From Sphingobium fuliginis (GTDB taxonomy: Bacteria > Pseudomonadota > Alphaproteobacteria > Sphingomonadales > Sphingomonadaceae), in assembly GCF_004152845.1 (NCBI RefSeq), contig NZ_SEON01000002.1:248001-312000 (forward strand): DNA of 64,000 nt. Direction: 5' to 3'. The notes under the pieces were generated by a model that was given only the letters and a program-made list of their open reading frames with translations, was not told where the DNA came from and ran no database searches. Both the position numbers and the translations under genes were made by a program. Positions 28,159 through 37,758 of this stretch are shown here, in pieces; the first letter of the stretch is position 1; each line of letters begins with the position of its first letter.

Positions 28159-29286
28159 ATGAAGAGATTTTTCGGGTGGATGCCGGGCATAGCGAGCGCC
28201 ATGGCCCAGGGTCCGTGGGGCGGCAAGAGCGACGGTCCGGACGGCAATGACGGCCAGGGCAAGGGCGGCGAAGGCAAGGGCAGCGACGGGCCGCGCAACC
28301 CGTGGACCCAGCCGGGACGCCCCGGCGCCAAGGGCCCTTCCGCGATCGAGGAACTGCTCCGCCGCAGCAAGGAAAGCTTCGGCCAGGGGGGTGGCGGCTT
28401 CGGCAATCTGCCGCCCCGCCCATCCGGCAAGGCGCTGTGGCCGGCCGCCATCGGCATATTGGTGGTGCTGTGGCTGGTCCTGACCTGCTTCCACCGGGTC
28501 GGCCCGCAGGAACGCGGCGTCGTCACCCTGCTGGGCAAATACAGCCGCACCCTGTCCCCCGGCATCAGCCTGACGCTGCCTGCCCCGCTGGAAAATGTGA
28601 CGACCGTCGACGTCGAGGAAATCCGCACCATCGACATCGGCTCGACGCGGGCGGAGAGCGAGAATCTGGTCCTGACCGGCGACCAGAACATCATCGACCT
28701 CGCCTATTCCGTGCGCTGGAACATCCGCAGCCCGGAACTCTATCTGTTCCAGCTTTCCGACCCTGACTCATCGGTGCGCGAAGTCGCCGAAAGCGCGATG
28801 CGCTCCGTCGTCGCCAGCGTCAGCCTGGAGGATGCGCTGGGCGCCGGCCGCACGGAGATCGAGCAGCAGGTCGAACAACGAATGCAGGAGATATTGGACG
28901 GCTACCGCTCGGGCATCCGCGTGCAGGGCGTTGCGATCAAGCAGGCCGATCCGCCGACCGCCGTCAACGATGCGTTCAAGGCGGTGTCCGCGGCGCAGCA
29001 GACGGCCCAGACCTATCTCAACGAAGCCCGCGCCGCCGCGCAGCAAGTGACCGCCAAGGCGCAGGGCGAAGCCGCCGCCTTCGACAAGGTCTATGAGCAG
29101 TACAGGCTCGCGCCCGACGTCACCCGCCGCCGCATGTATTATGAAACCATGGAGGGTGTCCTGTCGAACGTCGACAAGACCATCGTCGAAAGCGGCAATG
29201 TCACGCCCTATCTGCCCCTTCCCGAACTCAAGCGCCGGGCGCAGGGCGGCACCGCGCAGGGCAGCGCGACCGTGGAGGGCCAGTGA
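28159..29286 (+). CDS. hflK: FtsH protease modulator HflK
   Basis: A 375-residue SPFH/prohibitin-family membrane protein that forms a cage with HflC around FtsH. It has a Gly-rich cytoplasmic N-terminus (residues 17-90), one membrane helix (94-111), then the SPFH domain (GVVTLLGKYSRTLSPG..) and a long Ala/Gln coiled coil (ARAAAQQVTAKAQGEAAAF). ATG 28159 is preceded by AGAGAAGG. It overlaps hflC by one base. Confidence 0.95.
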   Translation: MKRFFGWMPGIASAMAQGPWGGKSDGPDGNDGQGKGGEGKGSDGPRNPWTQPGRPGAKGPSAIEELLRRSKESFGQGGGGFGNLPPRPSGKALWPAAIGILVVLWLVLTCFHRVGPQERGVVTLLGKYSRTLSPGISLTLPAPLENVTTVDVEEIRTIDIGSTRAESENLVLTGDQNIIDLAYSVRWNIRSPELYLFQLSDPDSSVREVAESAMRSVVASVSLEDALGAGRTEIEQQVEQRMQEILDGYRSGIRVQGVAIKQADPPTAVNDAFKAVSAAQQTAQTYLNEARAAAQQVTAKAQGEAAAFDKVYEQYRLAPDVTRRRMYYETMEGVLSNVDKTIVESGNVTPYLPLPELKRRAQGGTAQGSATVEGQ

Positions 29287-30131
29287 TGCAGAACCTCGTC
29301 CGCCATCCCGTCGCGCTGGCGCTGCTGGCCATCGCCGCGCTGCTGCTGATCGGCAGCACCATCGCCATCGTGCCTGAAACCAAGCAGGGCGTGATCGTGC
29401 GCTTCGGCGATCCCAAGAAGATCATCAACCGCTATCGCCCCAGCGAGGATTTCGGCAAGACGGGCGCGGGGATCATCCTGCGCTGGCCGTTCATCGACCA
29501 GATCGTCTGGATCGACAAGCGCGTCCTGTCGGTGGAGATGGAGCGGCAGCAGGTGCTGTCCACCGACCAGCTCCGGCTTCAGGTCGACGCCTTCGCCCGT
29601 TACCGCATCGTCGATCCGCTGCGCATGTATATCGCGGCGGGCAGCGAGGAGCGGGTGTCGGACGCCCTGCGCCCGATATTGGGCTCCGCGCTGCGCAACG
29701 AACTGGGCAAGCGGCCCTTCGCGGCGCTGCTCTCCCCCGAGCGGGGCCAAGTGATGGACAATATCGAGGCGGGCCTGAACCGCGTCGCCCGGCAATATGG
29801 CGCGCAGATCGTCGATGTGCGGATCAAGCGGGCCGACCTGCCCGACGGCGCGCCGCTGGAAAGCGCCTTCACCCGCATGCGCACGGCGCGGGAACAGGAA
29901 GCGCTCACCATCCGCGCTCAGGGCGCCAAGCAGGCGCAGATCATCCGCGCGGAGGCGGACGCCAACGCCGCCCGCATCTATTCGGAAAGCTTCGGCAAGG
30001 ACGCCCAGTTCTACGATTTCTATCGCGCCATGCAGGCCTATCGCTATACTTTCGCTCCGGACCGGCAGGGGTCGACCACCATGGTCCTCTCCCGCGACAA
30101 TGATTTCCTGAAGCAGTTCCAGGGGCGTTGA
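29286..30131 (+). CDS. hflC: FtsH protease modulator HflC
   Basis: Partner of HflK; 281 residues. N-terminal membrane helix (8-28), then SPFH domain (QGVIVRFGDPKKII.., GIILRWPFIDQIVWIDKRVLS) and the C-terminal helix with RAQGAKQAQIIRAEADA, all typical of HflC. The ATG shares its first base with the hflK stop (TGATG); a GTG three bases earlier is also possible. The Do protease gene follows after about 110 bases, making a protein-quality-control cluster. Confidence 0.95.
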   Translation: MQNLVRHPVALALLAIAALLLIGSTIAIVPETKQGVIVRFGDPKKIINRYRPSEDFGKTGAGIILRWPFIDQIVWIDKRVLSVEMERQQVLSTDQLRLQVDAFARYRIVDPLRMYIAAGSEERVSDALRPILGSALRNELGKRPFAALLSPERGQVMDNIEAGLNRVARQYGAQIVDVRIKRADLPDGAPLESAFTRMRTAREQEALTIRAQGAKQAQIIRAEADANAARIYSESFGKDAQFYDFYRAMQAYRYTFAPDRQGSTTMVLSRDNDFLKQFQGR

Positions 30132-30240
30132 TTTCATTACGGAACCAGCGTCATTCAATGAGGGTTAAGGCAAGACGGCGCATCCCGCTCATCGCAGAGT
30201 CCCGCCTTTCCTTCGCAAGTTCATGAGAGGACCGTCACGA

Positions 30241-31749
30241 GTGCGTTACGCTTATGCCATTACCGGCGCCCTGCTGCTCGGCGGCACGGCCATCGCCGTC
30301 ACGACCAGTTCCAATGTCGGCGCGCAGGTCGCGCAGAATGAAGGCATGCAGGCCGCCGCCCCCGCCGGCGCCCCGGCAAGCCTGGCCGACATGGTCGAGA
30401 AGCTGCAACCGGCCGTGGTCAACATTTCCACCAAGCAGCGCGTGCAGGTGCAGAATCCCTTCGCCGGCACGCCCTTTGGCGACCTGTTCGGCGCTCCGGG
30501 CGGAAGGCCGCAGACCCGTCAGGCGCAATCGCTGGGGTCGGGCTTCATCATCTCCGCCGACGGCTATATCGTCACCAACAACCATGTGGTGTCCGCCGGC
30601 GCCGAAGGGGCCAGCGTCGATTCCATCACCGTCACGCTGACCAATAGCGAGGAATATCCCGCCAAGCTGGTGGGCCGCGATCCCGCGACCGACATCGCCG
30701 TGCTCAAGATCGAGCCGAGGAAAGCCCTGCCCTTCGTGAAGTTCGGGGACAGCACCAAGGCGCGCGTGGGCGACTGGGTGATCGCCATCGGCAATCCCTT
30801 CGCCCTGTCGGGCACGGTGACGGCCGGCATCATTTCCGCCGTGCATCGCGGCACCGGCGGCACCTACGACAAGTTCATCCAGACCGACGCGTCGATCAAC
30901 CAGGGCAATAGCGGCGGCCCGATGTTCGACATGCGCGGCAATGTGATCGGCATCAACAGCCAGATCCTTTCGCCCTCGGGCGGCAATGTCGGCATCGGCT
31001 TCGCCATCCCGTCGGAACAGGCGGCGCCCATCGTCGACACGCTGCGCAAGGGCCAGGCCGTCAAGCGCGGCTATCTGGGCATTCAGATCAGCCCGCTGGG
31101 CGAGGATCTGGCCGATTCCCTTGGCCTCGCCAAGAATCGCGGCGAATTCGTGCAGGGCGTGGAGCCTGGCAAGGGCGCCGACAAGGCCGGGATCAAGGCG
31201 GGCGACGTGATCGTCAGCGTCGCCGGCCAGGAAGTGACGCCGGACCAGAATCTCTCGTCCATCGTCGCCAACCAGCCGATCGGCGGACGCGTGCCGATCG
31301 TGCTGCTGCGCAATGGGCAGCGGCAGACGGTGACGGCCGTCGTGGGCGAACGCCCGTCCGAAGACGAACTCAACGCCTTCGCCCAGAGCCAGGATGAGGA
31401 TTTCAGCCAGCAGCAGGAGAACCCCTCCAATAATGGCCAGGCCAGCCAGCAATCGCTGGGCATTTCGGCCATTCCGCTGACCTCGACCATCATCCGCCAG
31501 CTCGGCATCGCCGCCGATACGCGGGGTATCGTGATCACCGCCGTCGACGGCTCGACCGATGCAGGCGCCAAGGGCCTGCGCCGCGGCGACGTCATCATCA
31601 CCGCGAACAACCGGCCCGTCGCGACCCAGGCGGACCTCGACGCGCAGGTGAAGGCGGTGTCGGCGCAGGGCCGCAGCGCGATCCTGCTCCAGGTGCTGCG
31701 GCGCGGCCAGCCCGCCGTGTTCCTGCCAGTGCGGCTGCGCGACAAATAA
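30241..31749 (+). CDS. degP: Do-family periplasmic serine endopeptidase (DegP-like)
   Basis: HtrA-type protease/chaperone. After a signal peptide (VRYAYAITGALLLGGTAIA..) comes the trypsin-like domain with the triad H115 (NNHVV), D151 (ATDIAVLK) and S224 (GNSGGPMF). Two PDZ domains follow (about 285-370 and 410-495). The GTG at 30241 is favoured because AGAGGA lies nine bases upstream; ATG 30223, six codons earlier, is in frame but lacks a ribosome site. It follows hflKC, fitting envelope quality control. Confidence 0.93.
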   Translation: MRYAYAITGALLLGGTAIAVTTSSNVGAQVAQNEGMQAAAPAGAPASLADMVEKLQPAVVNISTKQRVQVQNPFAGTPFGDLFGAPGGRPQTRQAQSLGSGFIISADGYIVTNNHVVSAGAEGASVDSITVTLTNSEEYPAKLVGRDPATDIAVLKIEPRKALPFVKFGDSTKARVGDWVIAIGNPFALSGTVTAGIISAVHRGTGGTYDKFIQTDASINQGNSGGPMFDMRGNVIGINSQILSPSGGNVGIGFAIPSEQAAPIVDTLRKGQAVKRGYLGIQISPLGEDLADSLGLAKNRGEFVQGVEPGKGADKAGIKAGDVIVSVAGQEVTPDQNLSSIVANQPIGGRVPIVLLRNGQRQTVTAVVGERPSEDELNAFAQSQDEDFSQQQENPSNNGQASQQSLGISAIPLTSTIIRQLGIAADTRGIVITAVDGSTDAGAKGLRRGDVIITANNRPVATQADLDAQVKAVSAQGRSAILLQVLRRGQPAVFLPVRLRDK

Positions 31750-31895
31750 GCGCGCGCGCCGCACGACAGGCCCAGAGCTGAAAACCAGCCGATCGTTACG
31801 GGTCGCGCTTGCCGGAAGCCCTGCCTCGCCTCTACAAAGGGGACGGCAGACTCCGGTGGGCGCGGCCCGTCACCTTTTTGGGAGAATGACGCGAG

Positions 31896-33521
31896 ATGAG
31901 CGACGGCATTTTCATCGGCCTTGGCGCGCCCGACAAGGACGGCGGCATCCCCCAGACGCTGAACCTGCGCCGGGCCAATCGCCATGGCCTGATCGCCGGC
32001 GCGACCGGCACGGGCAAGACCGTGACGCTCCAGGGCATAGCCGAAAGCTTCTCCGCACTGGGCGTGCCCGTCTTCCTCGCCGACGTGAAGGGCGACCTGG
32101 CGGGCATTGCCATGGCCGGCTCCCCCACCGCCAAAAATGCGGACAAGCTGGTGGCGCGGGCCAGGGAGATCGGCCTCGACAATTACAGCTATGCCGACAA
32201 TCCCGCCATCTTCTGGGACTTGTACGGCGAGCAGGGCCATCCCGTCCGCACCACCGTCAGCGAGATGGGGCCGCTGCTGCTTTCCCGGCTGATGGACCTC
32301 AACGAAACGCAGGAGGGCGTGCTCTCCATCGCCTTCAAATATGCCGATGAGGAAGGGCTGCTGCTGCTCGACCTGGGCGACCTGCAGGCGATGCTGGCTT
32401 ATTGCGCCGAAAATGCCGACAGCCTGTCCGCGCGCTACGGCAATGTGACCAAGGCCAGCGTCGGCGCGATCCAGCGGCAATTGCTCCAGCTCGAAAGCCA
32501 GGGCGGCGACCATTTCTTCGGGGAACCCGCGCTCGACATTCACGACATGCTGAAGGTCGATGAGAAGGGGCGCGGCTATGTGAACGTCCTCGCCGCCGAC
32601 AGGCTGATGCAGAGCCCCAAGCTCTACGCCACCTTCCTGCTCTGGCTGCTCTCCGAACTGTTCGAGACGCTGCCCGAGGTGGGCGATCCGGACAAGCCGG
32701 TCCTCGTCTTCTTCTTCGACGAGGCGCATCTCCTCTTCGACGATGCGCCCAAGGCGCTGACCGACAAGATCGAACAGGTGGTGCGCCTGATCCGTTCCAA
32801 GGGCGTCGGCGTCTATTTCGTGACGCAGAACCCGATCGACATTCCGGAAGATGTGGCGGGCCAGCTTGGCAATCGGGTCCAGCACGCCCTGCGCGCCTTC
32901 ACCCCCCGCGACCAGAAGGCGATCAAGGCAGCGGCGGAAACCTTCCGCGTCAATCCGGACCTGAACGTCGAAACCGCGATCACCGAACTCAAGGTGGGCG
33001 AGGCGCTGGTGTCGCTGCTGCAGGAGGACGGCTCGCCCGGCATCGTCCAGCGCACGTTGATCGCCCCGCCCCGGTCGCGCCTGGGCCCGCTTGATGCCAG
33101 GGAACGGGCGATCATCCAGTCCATATCGCCCTGCGCGGGCAAATATGACGCGACCGTCGATCGGGAGTCGGCCGAGGAAATCCTCGCCGCCCGGGGTCAG
33201 GCCGCCGCCGCCGCCGCGCAGGCCGCCAAGGCGCAGGCCGAAGCGGACAAGGCGGCCGCCGCCCAGGCCAAAATAGAGGCCAAGCAGCGCGAGGCCCAGC
33301 TAAAGGAACAGGCGCGGCAGGAAGCCGCCGCCGCCCGCGAAGCCGCCAGGCCCTCCTCCTTCGACAAGGCGATCCAGTCCGCGACCAGTTCCGCCGCCTC
33401 GTCCGTCGGGCGTCAGGTCGCCAATGAAATCGGCCGGGCGGTCTTCGGCGGGTCCAGCCGCAGGTCCGGCGGCATTGCGGGGCAACTGGTGCGCGGCATA
33501 TTGGGCAGCCTGTTCAAATAA
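31896..33521 (+). CDS. HerA-like ATPase (DUF853/YjgR family)
   Basis: A 541-residue P-loop ATPase of the HerA/FtsK clade. Walker A is [10 protein letters not shown] near residue 36, and Walker B is [17 protein letters not shown]. It has the family opening [30 protein letters not shown]. Residues 415-490 are an Ala/Gln/Lys-rich coiled coil and the C-terminus is a small hydrophobic patch ([15 protein letters not shown]). Function unknown in the family; HerA itself acts in DNA processing. GGGAG six bases before the ATG sets the start. Confidence 0.9.
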   Translation: MSDGIFIGLGAPDKDGGIPQTLNLRRANRHGLIAGATGTGKTVTLQGIAESFSALGVPVFLADVKGDLAGIAMAGSPTAKNADKLVARAREIGLDNYSYADNPAIFWDLYGEQGHPVRTTVSEMGPLLLSRLMDLNETQEGVLSIAFKYADEEGLLLLDLGDLQAMLAYCAENADSLSARYGNVTKASVGAIQRQLLQLESQGGDHFFGEPALDIHDMLKVDEKGRGYVNVLAADRLMQSPKLYATFLLWLLSELFETLPEVGDPDKPVLVFFFDEAHLLFDDAPKALTDKIEQVVRLIRSKGVGVYFVTQNPIDIPEDVAGQLGNRVQHALRAFTPRDQKAIKAAAETFRVNPDLNVETAITELKVGEALVSLLQEDGSPGIVQRTLIAPPRSRLGPLDARERAIIQSISPCAGKYDATVDRESAEEILAARGQAAAAAAQAAKAQAEADKAAAAQAKIEAKQREAQLKEQARQEAAAAREAARPSSFDKAIQSATSSAASSVGRQVANEIGRAVFGGSSRRSGGIAGQLVRGILGSLFK

Positions 33522-33536
33522 TCGGGGAGACATGCC

Positions 33537-33980
33537 ATGCGAAAGAGGATCATCTTCACCTTAGGCATCTTCACACGGGGCACCTTCACCCTGGGCATCT
33601 GCACCCTGGGTCTGGCGCCTGCCCTGCCCGCCCATGCACAGGATTATCGCGACCTGCGCCGCGCCACGGACGCCGCCATCGCCAGCGACATCGCCCGCGA
33701 CCGTCAGGCCGAACGCGATGCCAGACGCCAACCCTATGTGTCGCCCGGCTACGGCCCGATCCAGACCGCCACGGCAGCCCGCAATGCCTGCGCGGCCAAG
33801 GCGCGGGAAGAGGCAGGACCGGGCGCGAAGGTCCTGGGACGGATCGCCGCCAGCACCATGTCCACCGGTTGGGAAGTGGAAGGCGAAGTCGGTCCGTTCG
33901 ACGGCCGGCGGTCGGTGCCCTTCGTCTGCTCGGTGCGCAATGGATCGGTAAGCGGCATCCTGTTGCAGCCGGATCGATAG
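33537..33980 (+). CDS. Small exported protein of unknown function
   Basis: A 147-residue protein with a signal peptide (1-35, ending AHAQDYRD) and a soluble domain with two Cys (NACAAK and PFVCSVRNG). The hydrophobic part of the signal peptide is made of four copies of a five-residue repeat (IFTLG, IFTRG, TFTLG, ICTLG) from a 15-base tandem repeat. I do not recognise the mature domain. It follows the HerA-like gene by 15 bases with GGGGAGA upstream, so it is probably co-transcribed. Confidence 0.75.
   Translation: MRKRIIFTLGIFTRGTFTLGICTLGLAPALPAHAQDYRDLRRATDAAIASDIARDRQAERDARRQPYVSPGYGPIQTATAARNACAAKAREEAGPGAKVLGRIAASTMSTGWEVEGEVGPFDGRRSVPFVCSVRNGSVSGILLQPDR
33552..33611 (+). repeat. 15-bp tandem repeat, four copies, inside a signal peptide
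   Basis: Copies at 33552, 33567, 33582 and 33597 follow the consensus ATCTTCACCCTGGGC with 2-4 changes each. The period keeps the reading frame, so copy number change would lengthen or shorten the hydrophobic core of the signal peptide. Confidence 0.85.
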
Positions 33981-34154
33981 GGTTCGACCCCACCGACACG
34001 GAAAGCCTGCCCAGCCGAAAGCCGCCATGCCCAAGCGCATGGGGAACAGGCCCGATCTCCTCTAAAGCCAGACCATCACCGCCCCAAATATTGCTGCGCC
34101 TTTTCTCTACCGCCGCGGTTGCGAGGATCATTGTGCAGGCGCTAAGGAGGGCGC

Positions 34155-35459
34155 ATGCTTAGCCCCCCGGTTCCCGCCCATCCCCTGCGCTTCGGCAATT
34201 TCCGGGCCTATCTGCTGGGGCGGCTGGCGACGGTTCTGGCGCAATATAGCATGATGATCATATTGGGCTGGCAGGCCTATAATGTCGCCCGCGAAACGAT
34301 GAGCACCGCCGCCGCCTCGGCCCAGCTCGGCCTGATCGGGCTGGCGCAGTTCCTGCCCCTCTTCTTCCTGACGCCCGTGACGGGATGGGTGGCCGACCAT
34401 TTCGACCGGCGCCTGATCACCCGTTTCACCCTGCTGCTGCTGGTGCTGGCGTCGGCCGTCCTCGCCTTCGCCACCTATGAGGGCTGGGTCAGCCTGCCGC
34501 TGATCTTCGGCATCGCCGCCCTGGTCGGCGTCGCGCGTGCATTCAATGGCCCGGCCTATAGCGCGCTCGCCCCCAATCTGGTCCCGCGCGAACTGCTGCC
34601 CAACGCGATCGCCATTTCCAGCGTCGTGTGGCAGGCGGGCATGATCGCGGGCCCGGCGCTGGGCGGCTATGCCTATGCGATGCAGCCTTGGGGGGCCTAT
34701 GCGCTGGCGTCGGGGCTGTTTACGGTCGCCCTGCTCTGCATGATGCTGATCGGCCCGGTGCCTCAGCCGCCGCGCGACACCAGCCGGCACCCGGTGCGCC
34801 AGATGATCGACGGCCTCACCTATGTCCGCACCAACCGGCTGGTTCTGGCGACCATCACGCTCGACCTGTTCGCGGTGCTGCTGGCGGGCGCGACGGCGCT
34901 GCTCCCGGTCTATGCCCGCGACATATTGCATGTGGGTTCGGCCGGCCTCGGCCATCTCGCCGCTTCCCCCGGCATCGGCGCGGGGGTCACGGCCCTTTTC
35001 TTCTCCTTCCGGCCGATGAAGACGGAAGTCGGACTCAAGATGCTGGGCGCCGTCATCCTCTTCGGCATCGCCACGATCGTCTTCGGCTCGACCGCCTTCC
35101 TGCCCCGCGCCATCGCGCCGGAAGTCGGCATCGGCGCGCTGATCCTGCTGGGATCGGCCGACATGGTGTCCGTCTATGTCCGCCAGTCGCTGATCCAGCT
35201 TCACACCCCCGACGAGATGCGCGGCCGCGTATCCAGCCTGTCGCAGCTCACCATTTCCGCCTCCAACGAACTGGGCGAGGCGGAGTCCGGCTTCCTCGCC
35301 GCGCTGGTCGGGCCGGTCGCGGCGGTGATCGGCGGCGGGATCGGCGCCATCGTGATAACCCTTATCTGGGCGAAGCTCTTTCCAGAACTCCGCCTTGCCC
35401 GTACCTTCGACCCACCCGAAACAAGGGCGGCCGAGCCCACGCAGGAGAAAGTGCAATGA
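34155..35459 (+). CDS. MFS transporter (EntS-like, MFS_3 group)
   Basis: A 434-residue major facilitator with about 12 membrane helices. The opening [20 protein letters not shown] and the loop [14 protein letters not shown] fit the group of enterobactin-exporter-like proteins. Substrate unknown. A strong AGGAGG four bases ahead sets ATG 34155. Its stop overlaps the cysK ATG (ATGA), so exporter and cysteine synthase are made together, which could point to a sulfur compound or a cysteine-derived metabolite as cargo (inference). Confidence 0.88.
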   Translation: MLSPPVPAHPLRFGNFRAYLLGRLATVLAQYSMMIILGWQAYNVARETMSTAAASAQLGLIGLAQFLPLFFLTPVTGWVADHFDRRLITRFTLLLLVLASAVLAFATYEGWVSLPLIFGIAALVGVARAFNGPAYSALAPNLVPRELLPNAIAISSVVWQAGMIAGPALGGYAYAMQPWGAYALASGLFTVALLCMMLIGPVPQPPRDTSRHPVRQMIDGLTYVRTNRLVLATITLDLFAVLLAGATALLPVYARDILHVGSAGLGHLAASPGIGAGVTALFFSFRPMKTEVGLKMLGAVILFGIATIVFGSTAFLPRAIAPEVGIGALILLGSADMVSVYVRQSLIQLHTPDEMRGRVSSLSQLTISASNELGEAESGFLAALVGPVAAVIGGGIGAIVITLIWAKLFPELRLARTFDPPETRAAEPTQEKVQ

Positions 35460-36373
35460 AGGCATCCAGTATCTTGGAAACCATCGGCAACACGCCGCAT
35501 ATCCGCGTCAACCGGCTGTTCGGTGATGCGGAGGTGTGGATCAAGTCCGAACGGTCCAACCCCGGCGGGTCGATCAAGGACCGAATCGCCCTGTCGATGA
35601 TCGAGGCGGCGGAGGCGTCGGGCGATCTCAAGCCCGGCGGCACCATCATCGAACCGACATCCGGCAATACCGGCGTCGGCCTGGCCATGGTCGCGGCGGT
35701 CAAGGGCTACAGGCTGATCCTGGTCATGCCCGAGAGCATGAGCCTGGAACGCCGCCGGCTGATGCTGGCCTATGGCGCCAGCTTCGACCTGACGCCGCGC
35801 GAAAAGGGCATGAAGGGCGCGATCGAGCGTGCGCTGGAACTGGTCGAGCAGACCCCCGGTTCCTGGATGCCGCAACAGTTCGAGAACCCCGCCAATATCG
35901 ACGTGCATGTCCGCACCACGGCGCAGGAAATCGCCACGGATTTTGCCGACTCGCCGCTTGACGCGCTGATTACCGGCGTCGGCACCGGCGGCCACATCAC
36001 CGGCGTCGCGCAGGTGCTCAAGCAGCTCTGGCCCCATCTGAAGGTCTATGCGGTCGAACCGACCCTGTCCCATGTCATCAGCGGCGGCCAGCCCGGTCCT
36101 CACCCGATCCAGGGGATCGGCGCGGGCTTCATCCCCGCCAACCTCCACACCCAGTTGCTGGACGGCGTGATCCAGGTCGATCCGGCCGACGCCAAGGAAT
36201 TTGCCCGCCGCGCCGCGCGGGAGGAAGGCGTGCTGGTCGGCATCTCCTCCGGCGCGACGCTGGCCGCCATCCATCAGAAGCTGCCGGAACTCCCGGCGGG
36301 CAGCCGCGTTCTGGGCTTCAACTATGACACCGGCGAACGCTATCTGTCGGTGCCCGACTTCCTGCCCGAATAA
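35456..36373 (+). CDS. cysK: Cysteine synthase A (O-acetylserine sulfhydrylase)
   Basis: PLP enzyme joining O-acetylserine and sulfide to give cysteine. The 305-residue protein has the PLP Lys in NPGGSIKDR (K41), the substrate loop EPTSGNTG, the phosphate-binding [10 protein letters not shown] and the C-terminal [10 protein letters not shown]. The sequence ends ..[11 protein letters not shown], close to the CysK-type C-terminus. ATG 35456 overlaps the upstream MFS stop. Confidence 0.95.
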   Translation: MKASSILETIGNTPHIRVNRLFGDAEVWIKSERSNPGGSIKDRIALSMIEAAEASGDLKPGGTIIEPTSGNTGVGLAMVAAVKGYRLILVMPESMSLERRRLMLAYGASFDLTPREKGMKGAIERALELVEQTPGSWMPQQFENPANIDVHVRTTAQEIATDFADSPLDALITGVGTGGHITGVAQVLKQLWPHLKVYAVEPTLSHVISGGQPGPHPIQGIGAGFIPANLHTQLLDGVIQVDPADAKEFARRAAREEGVLVGISSGATLAAIHQKLPELPAGSRVLGFNYDTGERYLSVPDFLPE

Positions 36374-36403
36374 GGCCAGACACAGGCTAGAGCCGGAACG
36401 GGC

Positions 36404-37738
36404 ATGACCGACGCAAACCCCACCAGCCAGCCGCATCGTTCGATGTGGCTGCTCTGGCTCGTGCTGTTCGTCGGCCTGCCCGCTATGGTTTCCGCCTGGG
36501 AGGCGCGGGTGCCTCCCGGCAGGCCGCGCCCGGAAGCCGTCGCCGCCGCCCGGCTCACGCGCCCCGCCACGCCGCCGCCGGCAGTCGCGCCGGTGGAGGT
36601 CTATGCGCTGGAGCGCGATCAGGCGCGGGCCTTCAACGCCGCCATTCCCTTCTCCCGCCTGCCCAATCCGGCGGCGCGGCCATTCCTCTTCTCAGGATCG
36701 CCCATCGACCTCGCCCGCGCCACGGACTGCCTGGCCGCCGCGCAGCTTTACGAGGCGGGCGACGATGCCGTGGGCGAGCGGGCCGTCGCGCAGGTGGTGC
36801 TGAACCGCGTGCGGCATCCCGCCTTTCCCAAGACGGTCTGCGGCGTCGTCTTCCAGGGGCAGGAACGGGCGACGGGGTGCCAGTTCACCTTCACCTGCGA
36901 CGGCGCGCTCGCCCGCACGCCGACACAGGCGGCCTGGGAAAGGGCGCGGGACATCGCGCGGGCGGCCCTGGCGGGCAAGGTGTACAAGCCGGTCGGCTAC
37001 GCCACCCATTATCATACCGATTGGGTCGTGCCCTATTGGAGCGGCAGCCTGGACAAGATCACGTCCGTGGGCACCCATCTCTTCTTTCGCTGGCGGGGCT
37101 GGTGGGGCACGCCCCCCGCCTTCCGCCGCGCGGGCGAAAGCGGCGAGCCGCTGGTGCAGCGCATCGCGCGCCTGTCCGCCGCGCACCAGGGCGATCCGGA
37201 TGCGCCCGCCGGTCTGTCCCCGCCTGCCCTGACCGGCGGCACGCTGGCCGACCTCGCCGCCCGGCCGCAGCAGGCGATAGGGGCGGATTCGCTGGGCCGG
37301 ACGATGGCCGGCGTCCGGCTCATCGCCATCGCGCCGGGGGCCAGGAGTTTCCTGGTCGAACTGGGGCGCGCCATCTCCCCCGACAGTTGGCCGACCATGG
37401 CCCAGACCTTCTGCGCCGGGCGCCCGGAATGCCGGATCATGGCCTGGCGAGCGGGAACCGCGCCGGGCGGCCTGCCTCTGTCGGGCGACCAGATGGAAAG
37501 CATGGCCTTCGCCTATATCCACAACAGCGCCACGGGATTGCAGCGCTCGCTCTGGAACTGCTTCCAGACGCCGCGCGGCAACAAGGATGAATGCATGCTC
37601 CAGCGGAACCCCAGGGCGGCAGCCCCGCCGCCGCCCGCCGCCGCGCCGGAACTGGCGGGCGTGCGCCGCAAGGAACGCTTCGAAGTGGTGAAGATCGCGC
37701 CGCCGTCGCCGGCCGTGACGGCGCCCGCCCAACCCTGA
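36404..37738 (+). CDS. SleB-type cell wall hydrolase
   Basis: A 444-residue protein with an N-terminal membrane anchor or signal (SMWLLWLVLFVGLPAMVSA, residues 13-31), a Pro-rich linker, and a hydrolase_2/SleB domain (about 105-225): catalytic Glu in AVGERAVAQVVLNRVRHPAFP, GVVFQG, CQFTFTCDG and ATHYHTDWVVPYW. SleB-type enzymes cleave peptidoglycan glycan strands. The C-terminal 200 residues are not recognised and end in a Pro/Ala tail. It follows cysK by 30 bases. Confidence 0.87.
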   Translation: MTDANPTSQPHRSMWLLWLVLFVGLPAMVSAWEARVPPGRPRPEAVAAARLTRPATPPPAVAPVEVYALERDQARAFNAAIPFSRLPNPAARPFLFSGSPIDLARATDCLAAAQLYEAGDDAVGERAVAQVVLNRVRHPAFPKTVCGVVFQGQERATGCQFTFTCDGALARTPTQAAWERARDIARAALAGKVYKPVGYATHYHTDWVVPYWSGSLDKITSVGTHLFFRWRGWWGTPPAFRRAGESGEPLVQRIARLSAAHQGDPDAPAGLSPPALTGGTLADLAARPQQAIGADSLGRTMAGVRLIAIAPGARSFLVELGRAISPDSWPTMAQTFCAGRPECRIMAWRAGTAPGGLPLSGDQMESMAFAYIHNSATGLQRSLWNCFQTPRGNKDECMLQRNPRAAAPPPPAAAPELAGVRRKERFEVVKIAPPSPAVTAPAQP

Positions 37739-37758
37739 AGGGCGCTCCGCCTCGCCTG

